This document shows, one piece after another, positions 1-8,902 of a stretch of 60,554 nucleotides of DNA. Position 1 is the stretch's first letter. Each line of letters starts with the position of its first letter. The position numbers and the translations under genes were made by a program. The stretch lies in contig NZ_LZHT01000076.1 in assembly GCF_001667315.1 (NCBI RefSeq), positions 1-60,554 of the forward strand, in the 5' to 3' direction. Under the pieces are notes generated by a model. That model did not search any database and had not been told where the DNA came from. It saw nothing but the letters and a program-made list of their open reading frames with translations. This stretch comes from Mycobacterium sp. 852002-10029_SCH5224772. GTDB taxonomy: Bacteria; Actinomycetota; Actinomycetes; Mycobacteriales; Mycobacteriaceae.

Positions 1-2097
1 GCCCCACCCCCGCCGCACAACGCCGCTCTGCACAGCGCCCCGCCGGCTCCGCAGATGCCGGCCCCCGCCCCGCACACCCGGGCGGCACCCGCCTCCAGCA
101 CGCCGCCCGAGGTGGCGAACCTGGCGACGAAGATGTTCCACGCGCTGTTGCCGTCGCGGTCCGGCTCGATCCAGAAACCGGCCGGCTCGCAAACAATCGG
201 CCGGGCCACCGACAACGACATCGTCATCCAGGACGTGCTGGCCTCACGCCACCACGCGTTTTTGATCCAGACCCCGCTGGGCACCGAGATTCGCGACGCG
301 CACAGCGTGAACGGCACCTTCGTCAACGGCGTCCGGGTCGGCTCGGCGGTGCTGACCGAGGGCGACGTGGTCACCATCGGAAACGTCGACCTGGTGTTCA
401 CCGGCGACAGCCTGGTCCGGCGCACCGAGGCGGCGACGCGGACGGGCGGCCTGGAGGTCAACTCCGTCTGCTACACCGTCGACCACGGCAAGCAGTTGCT
501 CGACCACATCTCGGTGACCGCCCGGCCCGGGACGTTGACGGCCATCATCGGGGGTTCGGGCGCCGGCAAGACCACGCTGTCGCGGCTGATCGTCGGCTAC
601 ACCAGCCCCACGTCGGGCAACGTGACCTTCGAGGGCCACGACATTCACACCGAGTACGCGTCCATGCGCAGCAGGATCGGGATGGTCCCGCAGGACGACG
701 TGGTACACCGCCAGCTCACGGTCAACCAAGCCCTCAACTACGCCGCCGAACTGCGCCTGCCCCCCGACACCAGCAAAGAGGAGCGGGCCCGCGTCGTCGC
801 GCAGGTGCTCGAGGAACTCGACATGACCCAGCACGCCGAGACCCGGGTGGACAAGCTCTCGGGCGGCCAGCGCAAACGCGCCTCGGTCGCGCTCGAGTTG
901 CTCACCCAGCCGTCGCTGCTGCTGCTCGACGAGCCGACGTCCGGCCTGGACCCGGCGCTGGACCGTCAGGTCATGCTGATGCTGCGCCAGCTCGCCGACG
1001 CCGGCCGCGTCGTGCTGGTGGTGACCCACTCGGTGTCCTACCTTGATGTGTGCGATCAGATCCTGCTGGTCGCGCCCGGCGGTAAGACCGCGTTCTGCGG
1101 TCCGCCCGACCAGGTCGAGGCCGCCATGGGCACGCGGAACTGGGCCGACATCTTCGCCAAGGTGGGCGCCGACCCGGACGAGGCCAACCGCCGCTTCAAG
1201 GAGCGCAATCAGCGGTCGGAGAAGCCACCGAGCCCGCAGAGTCCGGCGGATCTGGGTGAACCTCCCCAGACCAACCTGTGGCGGCAGCTGTCCACGATCG
1301 CCCGCCGCCAGGTTCGGCTCGTCGTGTCCGACCGCGGTTACACGATCTTCCTGGCGGTCCTGCCGTTCCTCATCGGCGCGTTGTCGCTGACGGTGAAGGG
1401 CCCACACCCCGGGCTGGGGCCGGCCGATCCGATGGGCCCCGCGCCCACGCAGCCGCAGTACATCATGGTGCTGTTGAACATCGGTGCCGTGTTCATGGGC
1501 ACCGCGCTGACCATCCGGGATCTCATCGGCGAGCGCGCCATCTTCCGACGCGAGCAGGCCGTCGGCCTGTCCACCACCGCCTATCTGCTGGCCAAGATCG
1601 CGGTGTTCTGCGTGTTCGCCACCGGCCAGGCCGCGGTGGCGACCATCATCGTGCGGCTGGGCAAGGGCGCGCCGACCGCGCATCCCCAGTTCTTCGGCAA
1701 CTCCACCTTCTCGCTGTTCGTCACCGTGGCGGGCACGTGTGTGGCGTCGGCGATGCTCGGCCTGCTGTTGTCGGCGCTGGCGCAGTCCAACGAGCAGATC
1801 ATGCCGCTGCTGGTGGTGTCGATCATGTCGCAGCTGGTGTTCTCCAGCGGGATGATCCCGGTTTACCAGCGGGTCGGTCTCGAACAGATGGCGTGGCTGA
1901 CGCCCGCGCGGTGGGGGTACGCCGCGGGCGCATCCTCGATCGACTTCCCGTCGCTGGTGAAGGTCAAGCAGATCCCGACCAACGACCCGATCTGGCAGCA
2001 CTCGAAACACATCTTCGTATTCGACATGTTCATGCTCGCGGCGCTGTCGATGGCTTACACGGGCTTCGTCCGCTGGCACATCCGGCTGAAACGCTGA
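1..2097 (+). CDS. FHA-domain ABC transporter, ATPase-permease fusion (Rv1747-like), 5' partial
   Basis: The frame is open from base 1, so the true start lies upstream; 698 residues are visible, against about 865 in M. tuberculosis Rv1747. In order they show a proline/alanine linker, one FHA domain (about residues 45-120, GRATDNDIVI core) and an ABC ATPase with Walker A GGSGAGKTT near 184, signature LSGGQRK near 286 and Walker B LLLLDEPTSG near 305. An ABCG-type membrane half of about six helices fills the last 280 residues. Rv1747 has two FHA domains that bind phosphothreonines made by kinase PknF; the first would lie outside this window. The substrate is unknown, with lipid or glycolipid export suspected for the family. 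The gene ends 18 bases before the convergent mfpA. Confidence 0.9.
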   Translation, partial: APPPPHNAALHSAPPAPQMPAPAPHTRAAPASSTPPEVANLATKMFHALLPSRSGSIQKPAGSQTIGRATDNDIVIQDVLASRHHAFLIQTPLGTEIRDAHSVNGTFVNGVRVGSAVLTEGDVVTIGNVDLVFTGDSLVRRTEAATRTGGLEVNSVCYTVDHGKQLLDHISVTARPGTLTAIIGGSGAGKTTLSRLIVGYTSPTSGNVTFEGHDIHTEYASMRSRIGMVPQDDVVHRQLTVNQALNYAAELRLPPDTSKEERARVVAQVLEELDMTQHAETRVDKLSGGQRKRASVALELLTQPSLLLLDEPTSGLDPALDRQVMLMLRQLADAGRVVLVVTHSVSYLDVCDQILLVAPGGKTAFCGPPDQVEAAMGTRNWADIFAKVGADPDEANRRFKERNQRSEKPPSPQSPADLGEPPQTNLWRQLSTIARRQVRLVVSDRGYTIFLAVLPFLIGALSLTVKGPHPGLGPADPMGPAPTQPQYIMVLLNIGAVFMGTALTIRDLIGERAIFRREQAVGLSTTAYLLAKIAVFCVFATGQAAVATIIVRLGKGAPTAHPQFFGNSTFSLFVTVAGTCVASAMLGLLLSALAQSNEQIMPLLVVSIMSQLVFSSGMIPVYQRVGLEQMAWLTPARWGYAAGASSIDFPSLVKVKQIPTNDPIWQHSKHIFVFDMFMLAALSMAYTGFVRWHIRLKR

Positions 2098-2115
2098 CGA
2101 CTCAGCCGTCGCCGC

Positions 2116-2679
2116 TCAATCCCCGTCCAGGCGCAACCCGTGCGCCAGCGCGAAGGCCACCGCCTGATCGACGTCGACGCGGGCGCCGGCCAGCGACGCG
2201 GTCGTCCACAACCCGGGGTCGACGGTGCAGCCCCGCAGGTCGGCGTCGTCCAGCCGGGCGCCGGCGGTCCGCGCTCCACGCAGATCCGCGCCGCGCAGCA
2301 CGGCCTTGCGCAGGTCGGCCTCCACCAGGCTGGTCTCCCGCAGCCGGCAGCCGCTGAAGTCGACGCCCCGAAGGTCGATTCCGGCGAGCACGGCGAGCGT
2401 GAAATCCACCTCGTCGAACGTGATCGGCCGCAGCCGGCACTGCACGAACACCGACCCCAGCATCGAGCACTGAGCAAAAGAGCTGTGCCACAACGACGTC
2501 CGGCGGAAGGTGCAGTTGCGAAACGCCGAACCGCGGTGTTGCGACTCGGCGAGGTTGGCGCCGCTGAAATTGCAGTCGGTGAACACGGCCCGCTCGGTCT
2601 GCAACCGGCTCAGGTCTTCGTCGGTGAAGTCGTGGCCCTGAAATTCGTGGTCGACCCACTCGGTGGGCGATGCGGTCAA
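2116..2679 (-). CDS. mfpA: pentapeptide-repeat protein MfpA (DNA gyrase modulator)
   Basis: A 187-residue protein of repeated A(D/N)LxG-type pentapeptides, for example ANLAE, ADLRK, ADLRG and ADLRG, forming a right-handed quadrilateral beta-helix that mimics DNA. MfpA (Rv3361c, 183 residues) binds gyrase and protects it from fluoroquinolones. I place the start at TTG 2677-2679, which overlaps the TGA of mfpB as TTGA; the next residues (TEWVDHEF) align with the start of M. tuberculosis MfpA, and no ATG or GTG fits. There is no clear Shine-Dalgarno sequence, so translation probably depends on ribosomes finishing mfpB. It is the last gene of the five-gene conservon operon. Confidence 0.93.
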   Translation of the reverse strand: MTASPTEWVDHEFQGHDFTDEDLSRLQTERAVFTDCNFSGANLAESQHRGSAFRNCTFRRTSLWHSSFAQCSMLGSVFVQCRLRPITFDEVDFTLAVLAGIDLRGVDFSGCRLRETSLVEADLRKAVLRGADLRGARTAGARLDDADLRGCTVDPGLWTTASLAGARVDVDQAVAFALAHGLRLDGD

Positions 2680-3266
2680 TTCGGCGTCAGGGTGGCCAGC
2701 GCGTATTCGCTGACCGCGATGAGCGCGTCGGTCGCCGACCGGCGATCGCGGGCGTCGACCGTGATCACCGGAATGTGCGGGGGTAGGGTCAGCGCTTCGC
2801 GCACTGCGGCAACCGGGTAGCGCGGCGCGCCGTCGAACTCGTTGACCGCGACCAGGAACGGCAGGTTGCGGTGCTCGAAGAAGTCGACGGCGGCGAAGCT
2901 GTCCTGCAAGCGCCGGCAGTCGACCAGCACCACCGCGCCGATCGCGCCGCGGACCAGGTCGTCCCACATGAACCAGAAGCGGCGCTGCCCCGGGGTGCCG
3001 AACAGGTAGAGCACCAGGTCTTGCGCCAGCGTGATCCGGCCGAAGTCCATCGCGACGGTGGTGGTCCGCTTGTCCGGGGTGGCCTCGAGCGCGTCGACGC
3101 CGGTCGAGGCGTCGGTGAGCATCGCCTCGGTGCGCAGCGGCATGATCTCCGAGACCGCCCCGACGAACGTTGTCTTGCCGGCCCCGAACCCGCCGGCGAT
3201 GACGATCTTCGTCGACGCGTGGGCGCCGGAATAATCGGATTGCACCTCAGAGTGCGCGTAAGCCAC
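2676..3266 (-). CDS. mfpB: small GTPase MfpB (conservon GTP-binding protein, Rv3362c)
   Basis: A 196-residue Ras/MglA-like GTPase of the conservon class. The P-loop GGFGAGKT is at residues 25-32, the switch motif is FGTPGQ with the usual DxxG aspartate replaced, and the base-recognition motif reads NEFD instead of NKxD. MfpB is known to act with MfpA on gyrase inhibition. The GTG start has GGAAGGA upstream and overlaps the end of the DUF742 gene by 20 bases, so the genes are translationally linked. It is expected in the cytosol or at the membrane as the switch of the kinase-roadblock-DUF742 system. Confidence 0.93.
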   Translation of the reverse strand: MAYAHSEVQSDYSGAHASTKIVIAGGFGAGKTTFVGAVSEIMPLRTEAMLTDASTGVDALEATPDKRTTTVAMDFGRITLAQDLVLYLFGTPGQRRFWFMWDDLVRGAIGAVVLVDCRRLQDSFAAVDFFEHRNLPFLVAVNEFDGAPRYPVAAVREALTLPPHIPVITVDARDRRSATDALIAVSEYALATLTPN

Positions 3267-3630
3267 GCAGGGTCCTTCCTATGAGTTCGTGGCGCTCATC
3301 GCGGGTCGACCGCTCGGACAACGTCCTATGCACCCGAAGGTAACCGGACAGCACCAGATCCCCGACCAGGACGCGCGCGACGCCGAGCGGCAGATCCAGC
3401 CGGGCCGAGATTTCGGCGACCGACGGGCTCGGCGGGCCCTGGCCGCACAGCTGAATGATTCTGCCTCGCGCATCGTTGGGCGGCCACCGGTGGGTCTGGC
3501 CGGCCGGCAACGTCTGAATCGGCGCTTCCAGGGGCAGCTCGACGTTGGTGTCGGTCCGTCCCGAGGTCAGGGTGTACGGGCGGACCAGGTTCCCCTTACG
3601 GTGTGCGGGCCAGGTCTCGGGGGTGTCCAT
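3247..3630 (-). CDS. DUF742 conservon protein (Rv3363c)
   Basis: A 127-residue protein with a DUF742 core: the segment around VRPYTLTSGRT near the N-terminus, then a winged-helix-like region around SVAEISARLDLPLGVARVLVGDL. It is the third conserved partner of actinobacterial conservons (cvnC type). In Streptomyces these proteins work with a sensor kinase-like protein, a roadblock protein and a small GTPase in a complex resembling G-protein signalling. It lies 6 bases after the roadblock gene and overlaps mfpB. The biochemical role is not established; DNA binding is possible from the helix-turn-helix-like segment. Confidence 0.9.
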   Translation of the reverse strand: MDTPETWPAHRKGNLVRPYTLTSGRTDTNVELPLEAPIQTLPAGQTHRWPPNDARGRIIQLCGQGPPSPSVAEISARLDLPLGVARVLVGDLVLSGYLRVHRTLSERSTRDERHELIGRTLRGLRAL

Positions 3631-3636
3631 CGCGGC

Positions 3637-4044
3637 TCACGAGTGGTGCGGCACGGCCGATCGGCGGGTCGACTGCACCACACCCCCGACCCGCTCGACG
3701 AGGACGGCCATCTCGTAGCCGATCTGACCGATGTCACACGACGTCACGGCCAGCGTCGCCAGGTGCGAGCCATCCCCGACGCGCATCAGCAACAGGTAGC
3801 CGTTCTGCATCTCGACCACGGACTGCAGCACCTGCCCACCCTCGAACAGCTGCGCGGCCCCGGTCGCCAGGCTGGCCAGCCCGGAGGCCACGGCGGCGAG
3901 CTGGTCGGCACGTTCCCGGGGCAGGTGCTCGCTGGCGGCGATGGGCAGCCCGTCGACGGACACCAGCAGCGCGTGCGCGACGCCGGGGACCTCGCGGGCG
4001 AACCTGGTCACCAGCCAGTCCAGGGAGTTATCGGGTGACGTCAT
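3637..4044 (-). CDS. roadblock/LC7 domain protein (Rv3364c)
   Basis: A 135-residue roadblock/LC7 protein with the typical alternating strand-helix pattern ([17 protein letters not shown], then [15 protein letters not shown] strands). In conservons this protein (cvnB type) is thought to regulate the neighbouring GTPase, as MglB does for MglA. The M. tuberculosis orthologue Rv3364c has been reported to be secreted and to affect host cathepsin G. No signal peptide is visible here. The ATG overlaps the stop of the kinase gene as ATGA (4041-4044), so the two are co-translated. Confidence 0.92.
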   Translation of the reverse strand: MTSPDNSLDWLVTRFAREVPGVAHALLVSVDGLPIAASEHLPRERADQLAAVASGLASLATGAAQLFEGGQVLQSVVEMQNGYLLLMRVGDGSHLATLAVTSCDIGQIGYEMAVLVERVGGVVQSTRRSAVPHHS

Positions 4045-6800
4045 TGTTGGTCGGGTCCTTGGTCCGTCTCACGGGCGTGCGAGCGTCCGGTGCGCACGCC
4101 GCCGAAATGGTTGCTGAACGAGGCGCGAACCGCCTCGGGGTCCCGGGTGACGGCCGCGTGCTGCGGCTGCCGGTGCGACGGCGATCCGCCGTTGAGGTCG
4201 TGCTCGGGCTCGTCGGGCTCGGCCAGACCCGGTCCGTTGGCGCCGCCGGGCACCAGGCGGGCGCCAGGGGTGCGCACCGGCAGGCCGTGGTCGGTGGTGT
4301 GCGACTCGACGGGCTTGTCCTCGGCCGCCGCCGCCAGCGTCCAGCCGCGGTCCCACACCGACTGCCAATCGAGGTCGGGGCTGTTGACCAAGTCATGCGG
4401 GTCGCCCAGCATCTCCGAGAGCATCCTCCGGTAGATGACGTCATCGTCGGTCGCCGGGCTGGTGGGCTTCTCCTCCCGGGCTTCCCGGGACCGGGCGGCG
4501 AAGAAGGCCGAGGTGTCCGATGCCGCCCGGACCGGTGAGGCCGGCGCCGTTGCGGGCGTGGACTCGGGCTTCGGCGCGGGCTTCGGCTCCGGGGTGGCCT
4601 TGGGCGCACTTTCCCACCAGGGGGTGGCCAGCTCACGGCGCCGCGGGGGCGGCTGTTCGGCGGGCGGGGCGGGGACCTCGGTGATGCCGCTGGAACCCGG
4701 GTTGCGCCGCGGCAGCAGGGTGACCGACGGGCCGGACGCGGCCGGGGTGTCGCGGGCCGCCGGCTCGTGCGTGCCGTCGCGGCCGGCGTCATCGGCCGGC
4801 GCGGGCCCGGCGATCGCGCTGGCGAGTTTGGCGCTCGGCGACGATACCGCCCGGATGTGCCGGGGCCCAGCCGATTGCGCGGCGGTCAGGCCGGTGAGCA
4901 CCGTGGGCGGCAGGTAGATCTCGGCGGTGGTGCCCGAGCCCGCCTCGTTGGCCGCGGGGCCACGCAGCCCCACCCGGATGCCGTGCCGGGCCGCGATCCG
5001 GCCGACCACGAATAGGCCCATGTGGCGTGCGTTGTCGGGGCTGACGTCGGCGCCGGCCTGCAGCCGCATGTTGGCGATGCGCCGGTCGGCGTCGTTCATC
5101 CCCAGACCGGCGTCGGCGATCCGCACCACGACTCCCCCTTGAGGATCTGAGCCGCTTCGCGACGCCGAGATCCGCGCGGACGTCGTCGGCGGCGAGTAGC
5201 GCAGGGCGTTGTCGATCAGCTCGGCGAACAGATGGATGGCGCCGCCCGCCGCCGCGCCGGCCAGCGCGCACTCGGGCAGCCCGGCGATCTCGACGCGGCG
5301 GTAGTCCTCGACCTCGGACACCGCGGCGTTGATCACCGTCGCCAGCGGCACCGGGTCGCGCTGGTCGCGGGCGAGCTGCGCGCCGGCCAGCACCAGCAGG
5401 TTGGCGCTGTTGCGGCGCAGCCGGGCCGCCAGGTGGTCCAGCCGGAAGAGGCTGTCGAGGCGGTCGGGATTCTCCTCGTTGCGCTCCAGCCGGTCGATGA
5501 GCGCCAGCTGCTGGTCGACCAGCGAGCGGCTGCGCCGCGACATGGTCTCGAACATGTCGTTGACCAGCAGCCGCAGCCGCGCCTCGTCGCCGGCCAGCAG
5601 CAGGGCCTGGGTGTGCAGTTCGTCGACGGCGTGGGCGACCTGGCCGATCTCCTCGGTGGTGTACACCGGCAGCGGGGTCGGAACCGGTTCAGCCCCACCG
5701 GCTTTCACGTGAGCGATCTCTTCCTCGAGATCGGTGTGGGCGACTTTGAGCGCGCCGTCGCGCAGCATGCGCAGCGGCCGCACCAGCGCGCGCGCCACCA
5801 GCAGCACCACGGCCAGCGCGATGAAGATCGCGGCCAGCACCACGACGGTGTCGCCGATCGCGGCGTCGCGCCGATCGGCGGCCTGGGCGTGTACCGACTT
5901 GGTCACCGAGGCGGTGACGTTCTTGATGACCTGTTCGGCGATGTCGTCGGTGGTTTGGATGGAGCGCAGCAGATCCGGGTTGTCGACGAGCACGCTGGCC
6001 GGATCGGACATCATCGCCATCCGGGCCACCATCTGTTGTTGCAGCGTCTTGGCCTCGGTCGACCCGGCCCCGAGCACTTCGCTCATGCCGAACAGCGTCG
6101 ACGGCTCGGTGCCCGCCAGGGTGGCCATCGAGGTGCGCAGCGCCGGCTCGGGCAGATCGGCCCCGCGGGTGACGAGGATTTTCTGCATGGTCATCTGCCC
6201 GCGCGCGCCGACCGCCCGGCTCAATCCCTGCGCCTGGGCGCGGATGTGCTCGTCGTCGACGCGCACCGACGCGTTGATGACGTCTTCGGCCGTCAACAGG
6301 ATCGGCGCGTAGAGGGTCACCCGCTCCCGCAGACCGAGGCGGTTGTCAGACACCTTGCTCACCAGCATCTGGCCACCGTCGAGCAGGGTGTTCACGCCCG
6401 ATCGGACCTCGTCGGTGACGTCGGTGTCGGCCAGCCTGCTCTGCAGCTCGCCTTTGCGTGCCTCGTAGTTCTTTTTGGCGCCCTCGACGTCGCGCCCGGT
6501 GGAGCCGGCCTGCAGCGCGACGTCCAGAGCCGACATGTATTTGGTGATCACCGGCACCACGTCGGCGCGGGTGGCGGCCAGTTTCAGACGCGCCGAGCTG
6601 TCCATCGCGGTGTGGATGCGGAGCACTCCGAAAACCGTCGCCAAGACCAGCGGCACCAGCACGATCGCCAGCACTTTCCAGCCGACCGGCCAGTTGCCCA
6701 GCGACCAGGCGGGCGGCCGTTTGGCCGCGGCGGTGTCGGCGCGCACCGGTGCGGGCTGGGAGGCATCCGCCTCGGCCGCAGCGGCCGGGCGGGTGAACAT
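4041..6800 (-). CDS. sensor histidine kinase-like membrane protein of the conservon (Rv3365c)
   Basis: A 919-residue protein. A short cytoplasmic head precedes TM1 (about 42-60). A long extracytoplasmic helical sensor of nitrate/nitrite-sensor type follows, then TM2 (about 318-342), a HAMP region, a histidine-kinase-like helical part and an HATPase domain (N box [11 protein letters not shown] near 525, G1 box DAGLGMN near 562). The tail of about 280 residues is rich in Pro, Ala and Ser. No adjacent response regulator exists; the output is expected to pass through the roadblock/DUF742/GTPase partners. I chose ATG 6798-6800; GTG at 6806 (two codons earlier) and an ATG at 6857 are alternatives. 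It is the first gene of the operon. Confidence 0.9.
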   Translation of the reverse strand: MFTRPAAAAEADASQPAPVRADTAAAKRPPAWSLGNWPVGWKVLAIVLVPLVLATVFGVLRIHTAMDSSARLKLAATRADVVPVITKYMSALDVALQAGSTGRDVEGAKKNYEARKGELQSRLADTDVTDEVRSGVNTLLDGGQMLVSKVSDNRLGLRERVTLYAPILLTAEDVINASVRVDDEHIRAQAQGLSRAVGARGQMTMQKILVTRGADLPEPALRTSMATLAGTEPSTLFGMSEVLGAGSTEAKTLQQQMVARMAMMSDPASVLVDNPDLLRSIQTTDDIAEQVIKNVTASVTKSVHAQAADRRDAAIGDTVVVLAAIFIALAVVLLVARALVRPLRMLRDGALKVAHTDLEEEIAHVKAGGAEPVPTPLPVYTTEEIGQVAHAVDELHTQALLLAGDEARLRLLVNDMFETMSRRSRSLVDQQLALIDRLERNEENPDRLDSLFRLDHLAARLRRNSANLLVLAGAQLARDQRDPVPLATVINAAVSEVEDYRRVEIAGLPECALAGAAAGGAIHLFAELIDNALRYSPPTTSARISASRSGSDPQGGVVVRIADAGLGMNDADRRIANMRLQAGADVSPDNARHMGLFVVGRIAARHGIRVGLRGPAANEAGSGTTAEIYLPPTVLTGLTAAQSAGPRHIRAVSSPSAKLASAIAGPAPADDAGRDGTHEPAARDTPAASGPSVTLLPRRNPGSSGITEVPAPPAEQPPPRRRELATPWWESAPKATPEPKPAPKPESTPATAPASPVRAASDTSAFFAARSREAREEKPTSPATDDDVIYRRMLSEMLGDPHDLVNSPDLDWQSVWDRGWTLAAAAEDKPVESHTTDHGLPVRTPGARLVPGGANGPGLAEPDEPEHDLNGGSPSHRQPQHAAVTRDPEAVRASFSNHFGGVRTGRSHARETDQGPDQQ

Positions 6801-7056
6801 GGTCACGTCATCGCGGCCGCATGACCGGCCGCGGCGCTGACCCTGAGCGCTGAACAAAACGAGAGGCTCATGAAACTTCCTGCTTTATTTCCACCCGCCC
6901 CACGCCAGAGAGGCGCGCGCGTGTAAGTGTGGCAATCCGACGAGTATGACAGCCCGCGGCCCAGCCCACCAGAATCGTTACTGAGCAGACAGGTTCCTCC
7001 AAGGTGGCGTGGCACGCGCGCGGTCACCCCTGGCAAACACGGATCCCGCGAAAAGC
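6801..7056. other. intergenic region before the conservon operon
   Basis: 256 bases between the kinase start and the end of the methyltransferase gene. I see no convincing coding frame: the overlapping minus-strand ORF has no recognisable domain and mixed codon use. The conservon promoter should lie here. No strong repeat or terminator hairpin was recognised. Confidence 0.5.
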
Positions 7057-7662
7057 TCAGGCGGGCCGAAGAATCGCGACCAGGAACTCGGAATCGTCGG
7101 TGAACGGGCGCAGGTCCCAGGTGGACAGCAGCACATCGATCGCGAACCCCGCGTCGACGGCGTCGCCCAGAAACACCTCGAAGTCATAGTCGCGGCCGGC
7201 GCCGAAGCCGATCGCCGCGCGACCGTCGTCGGCGAGGTGGGCGCGCAGCCGGCGCAGCACCTGGACCCGGGTGCTGGGGGCCACAAACGTCATGACGTTG
7301 CCGGCGGAGACGATGACGTCGAAGGGTTCGGCGATGCCGCGCGCGGGCAGGTTCAGCTCGGCGAGGTCGCCGACCAGCCAGCGCGGGCCGGGATGATCCT
7401 GCTCGGCCGCTGCGATGAGCGCCGGGTCGACGTCCACCCCGACCACCTGGTGGCCGGCGTCGGCCAGGTACCCGCCCAACCGGCCCGGCCCGCACCCGGC
7501 GTCGAGGATGCGGGCGCCGCGGTGCGCCATGGCGTCCACAAAGCGGGCCTCACCGGCCAGGTCGTCACCTGCCCGGGCCATGGCGCGGAATCGTTCGATA
7601 TACCACTGCGAATGCCCGGGATCGGCCGCGACCTTCTGCATCCAAATGCTCTGCTCGACCAT
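7057..7662 (-). CDS. class I SAM-dependent methyltransferase
   Basis: A 201-residue cytosolic methyltransferase with motif I ILDAGCGPGRLGGYLA near residues 52-67, an acidic motif II (VVGVDVDPALIAAA), a motif around PRWLVGDLAEL and motif IV FDVIVSAGNVM. The substrate cannot be read from the sequence. The ATG at 7662 is only 17 bases from the divergent trmL GTG at 7680. A -10-like GATAAT ends 6 bases before the ATG on this strand, which predicts a leaderless mRNA. Confidence 0.85.
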   Translation of the reverse strand: MVEQSIWMQKVAADPGHSQWYIERFRAMARAGDDLAGEARFVDAMAHRGARILDAGCGPGRLGGYLADAGHQVVGVDVDPALIAAAEQDHPGPRWLVGDLAELNLPARGIAEPFDVIVSAGNVMTFVAPSTRVQVLRRLRAHLADDGRAAIGFGAGRDYDFEVFLGDAVDAGFAIDVLLSTWDLRPFTDDSEFLVAILRPA

Positions 7663-7667
7663 GCGAC

Positions 7668-7674
7668 CATTATC
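7668..7674. promoter_or_regulatory. candidate shared bidirectional -10 element
   Basis: Read on the plus strand, CATTAT (7668-7673) ends exactly 6 bases before the trmL GTG. Read on the minus strand, GATAAT (7674-7669) ends exactly 6 bases before the methyltransferase ATG. Both spacings match mycobacterial leaderless promoters, where transcription begins at the start codon. The assignment rests only on motif and spacing. Confidence 0.45.
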
Positions 7675-7679
7675 GCGTT

Positions 7680-8144
7680 GTGTTCAAGCTGATGTTCTAC
7701 TCCCCACGGATCGCCCCCAATACGGGCAACGCCATCCGGACGGCGGCGGCGACGGGCTGCGAATTGCATCTGGTCGAGCCGATGGGGTTCGACCTGTCCG
7801 AACCCAAGCTGCGACGGGCCGGCCTGGACTACCACGACCTGGCCTCGGTGACCGTGCACGCCTCGCTGGCGGCGGCCTGGGCCGCGCTGTCACCCGAGCG
7901 GGTGTTCGCGTTCACCTCGCACGCGCCCACCTCGTTCGCCGACGTGCGCTACCGCGCCGGCGACGTGCTGATGTTTGGTCCCGAACCCACCGGGCTGGAC
8001 GCCGAAACACTGGCCGACGCGCACATCACCGGGCAGGTCCGCATCCCGATGCTGGCGGGCCGGCGTTCGCTGAACCTGTCCAACGCCGCGGCGATCGCCG
8101 TCTACGAGGCGTGGCGGCAGCACCACTACGCCGGGGCAATCTAG
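7680..8144 (+). CDS. trmL: tRNA (cytidine(34)-2'-O)-methyltransferase, SpoU/TrmL type (Rv3366)
   Basis: A 154-residue SPOUT methyltransferase with the trefoil-knot motifs intact: NTGNAIRTAAATG near the N-terminus, LMFGPEPTGL in the middle and the C-terminal RSLNLSNAAAIAVYEAWRQ. The family methylates the 2'-OH of the wobble base of leucine tRNAs. The length equals the M. tuberculosis orthologue. The start is GTG 7680, in a probable leaderless arrangement with the methyltransferase gene upstream. Confidence 0.92.
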   Translation: MFKLMFYSPRIAPNTGNAIRTAAATGCELHLVEPMGFDLSEPKLRRAGLDYHDLASVTVHASLAAAWAALSPERVFAFTSHAPTSFADVRYRAGDVLMFGPEPTGLDAETLADAHITGQVRIPMLAGRRSLNLSNAAAIAVYEAWRQHHYAGAI

Positions 8145-8194
8145 GTCGTGATCGCCGCGGAGAGTGTCGCGCCCTGACCTAGGCGACCCGGCGA

Positions 8195-8842
8195 CTACCA
8201 GCTGTTCCAGTGCGTGACCTGCTCGGCGGGCAGCCGCTTGGCCGGGCGGAAGTCGGTGCCCTTGGTGTAGGCGATCGGGAACAGGCCGCCCTGGCTGTAG
8301 CGGTCGTGCGGGATGCCGAGGACCTCGGCGGCCTGCCGGTCTCCGTTGTTGACCAGGTGCAGCGTGGTCCAGCAGGTGCCCAGCCCGCGGGAGCGCAGCG
8401 CCAGGCAAAAGCTCCACGCCGCCGGGAACAGCGACGCCCAGAACGACGCGCTGAGCCCCAGCGGCGCCTTCTCCGCCCGCCCCTCGAGGCAGGGGATCAT
8501 CAACACGGGCGCCTCGTGCATGTGCTCGGCGAGGTAGGTGGCGGAGTCCTTGACCTTGGGCATCCGCTCGCCGCGGGTGTCGCCGTCGGGGTACTCGGCC
8601 GACGGCAGGCTCAGGTAGGCGCGGGCGTTGGCCAGGTAGATGTCGGCGATCGCCTTCTTCTTCTCGGCGTCCTCGACGAAAATCCATTGCCAGCCTTGCG
8701 CATTGGAGCCGGTGGGCGCCTGCAGCGCGAGTTCGAGGCATTCCATCAGCACGTCGCGGCCCACCGGCTTGTCGAAGTCGAGGCGTTTCCGGACCGAGCG
8801 GGTAGTGGTGAGGACTTCGTCGACGGACAAGTTGAGGGTCAT
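8195..8842 (-). CDS. nitroreductase family protein (Rv3368c)
   Basis: A 215-residue FMN-dependent nitroreductase-fold oxidoreductase. An N-terminal TTRSVRKRLDF segment supplies FMN phosphate-binding arginines, followed by APTGSNAQGWQWIFV and GLGTCWTTLH. The M. tuberculosis orthologue has almost the same length. The physiological substrate is unknown; reduction of quinones or nitro compounds by NAD(P)H is the family activity. It lies 60 bases after the SDR gene on the same strand and may be co-transcribed with it. Confidence 0.9.
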   Translation of the reverse strand: MTLNLSVDEVLTTTRSVRKRLDFDKPVGRDVLMECLELALQAPTGSNAQGWQWIFVEDAEKKKAIADIYLANARAYLSLPSAEYPDGDTRGERMPKVKDSATYLAEHMHEAPVLMIPCLEGRAEKAPLGLSASFWASLFPAAWSFCLALRSRGLGTCWTTLHLVNNGDRQAAEVLGIPHDRYSQGGLFPIAYTKGTDFRPAKRLPAEQVTHWNSW

Positions 8843-8902
8843 GTGTGGAGACTATCTTCTGCCGCGACAACCGATCTGGCGGCCGGTCGCCGCCGAACGG
8901 CG

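Noticed and set aside
244..2079. 611-codon minus-strand frame over the ABC transporter
   Set aside because: No domain; exact antisense of a recognised transporter.
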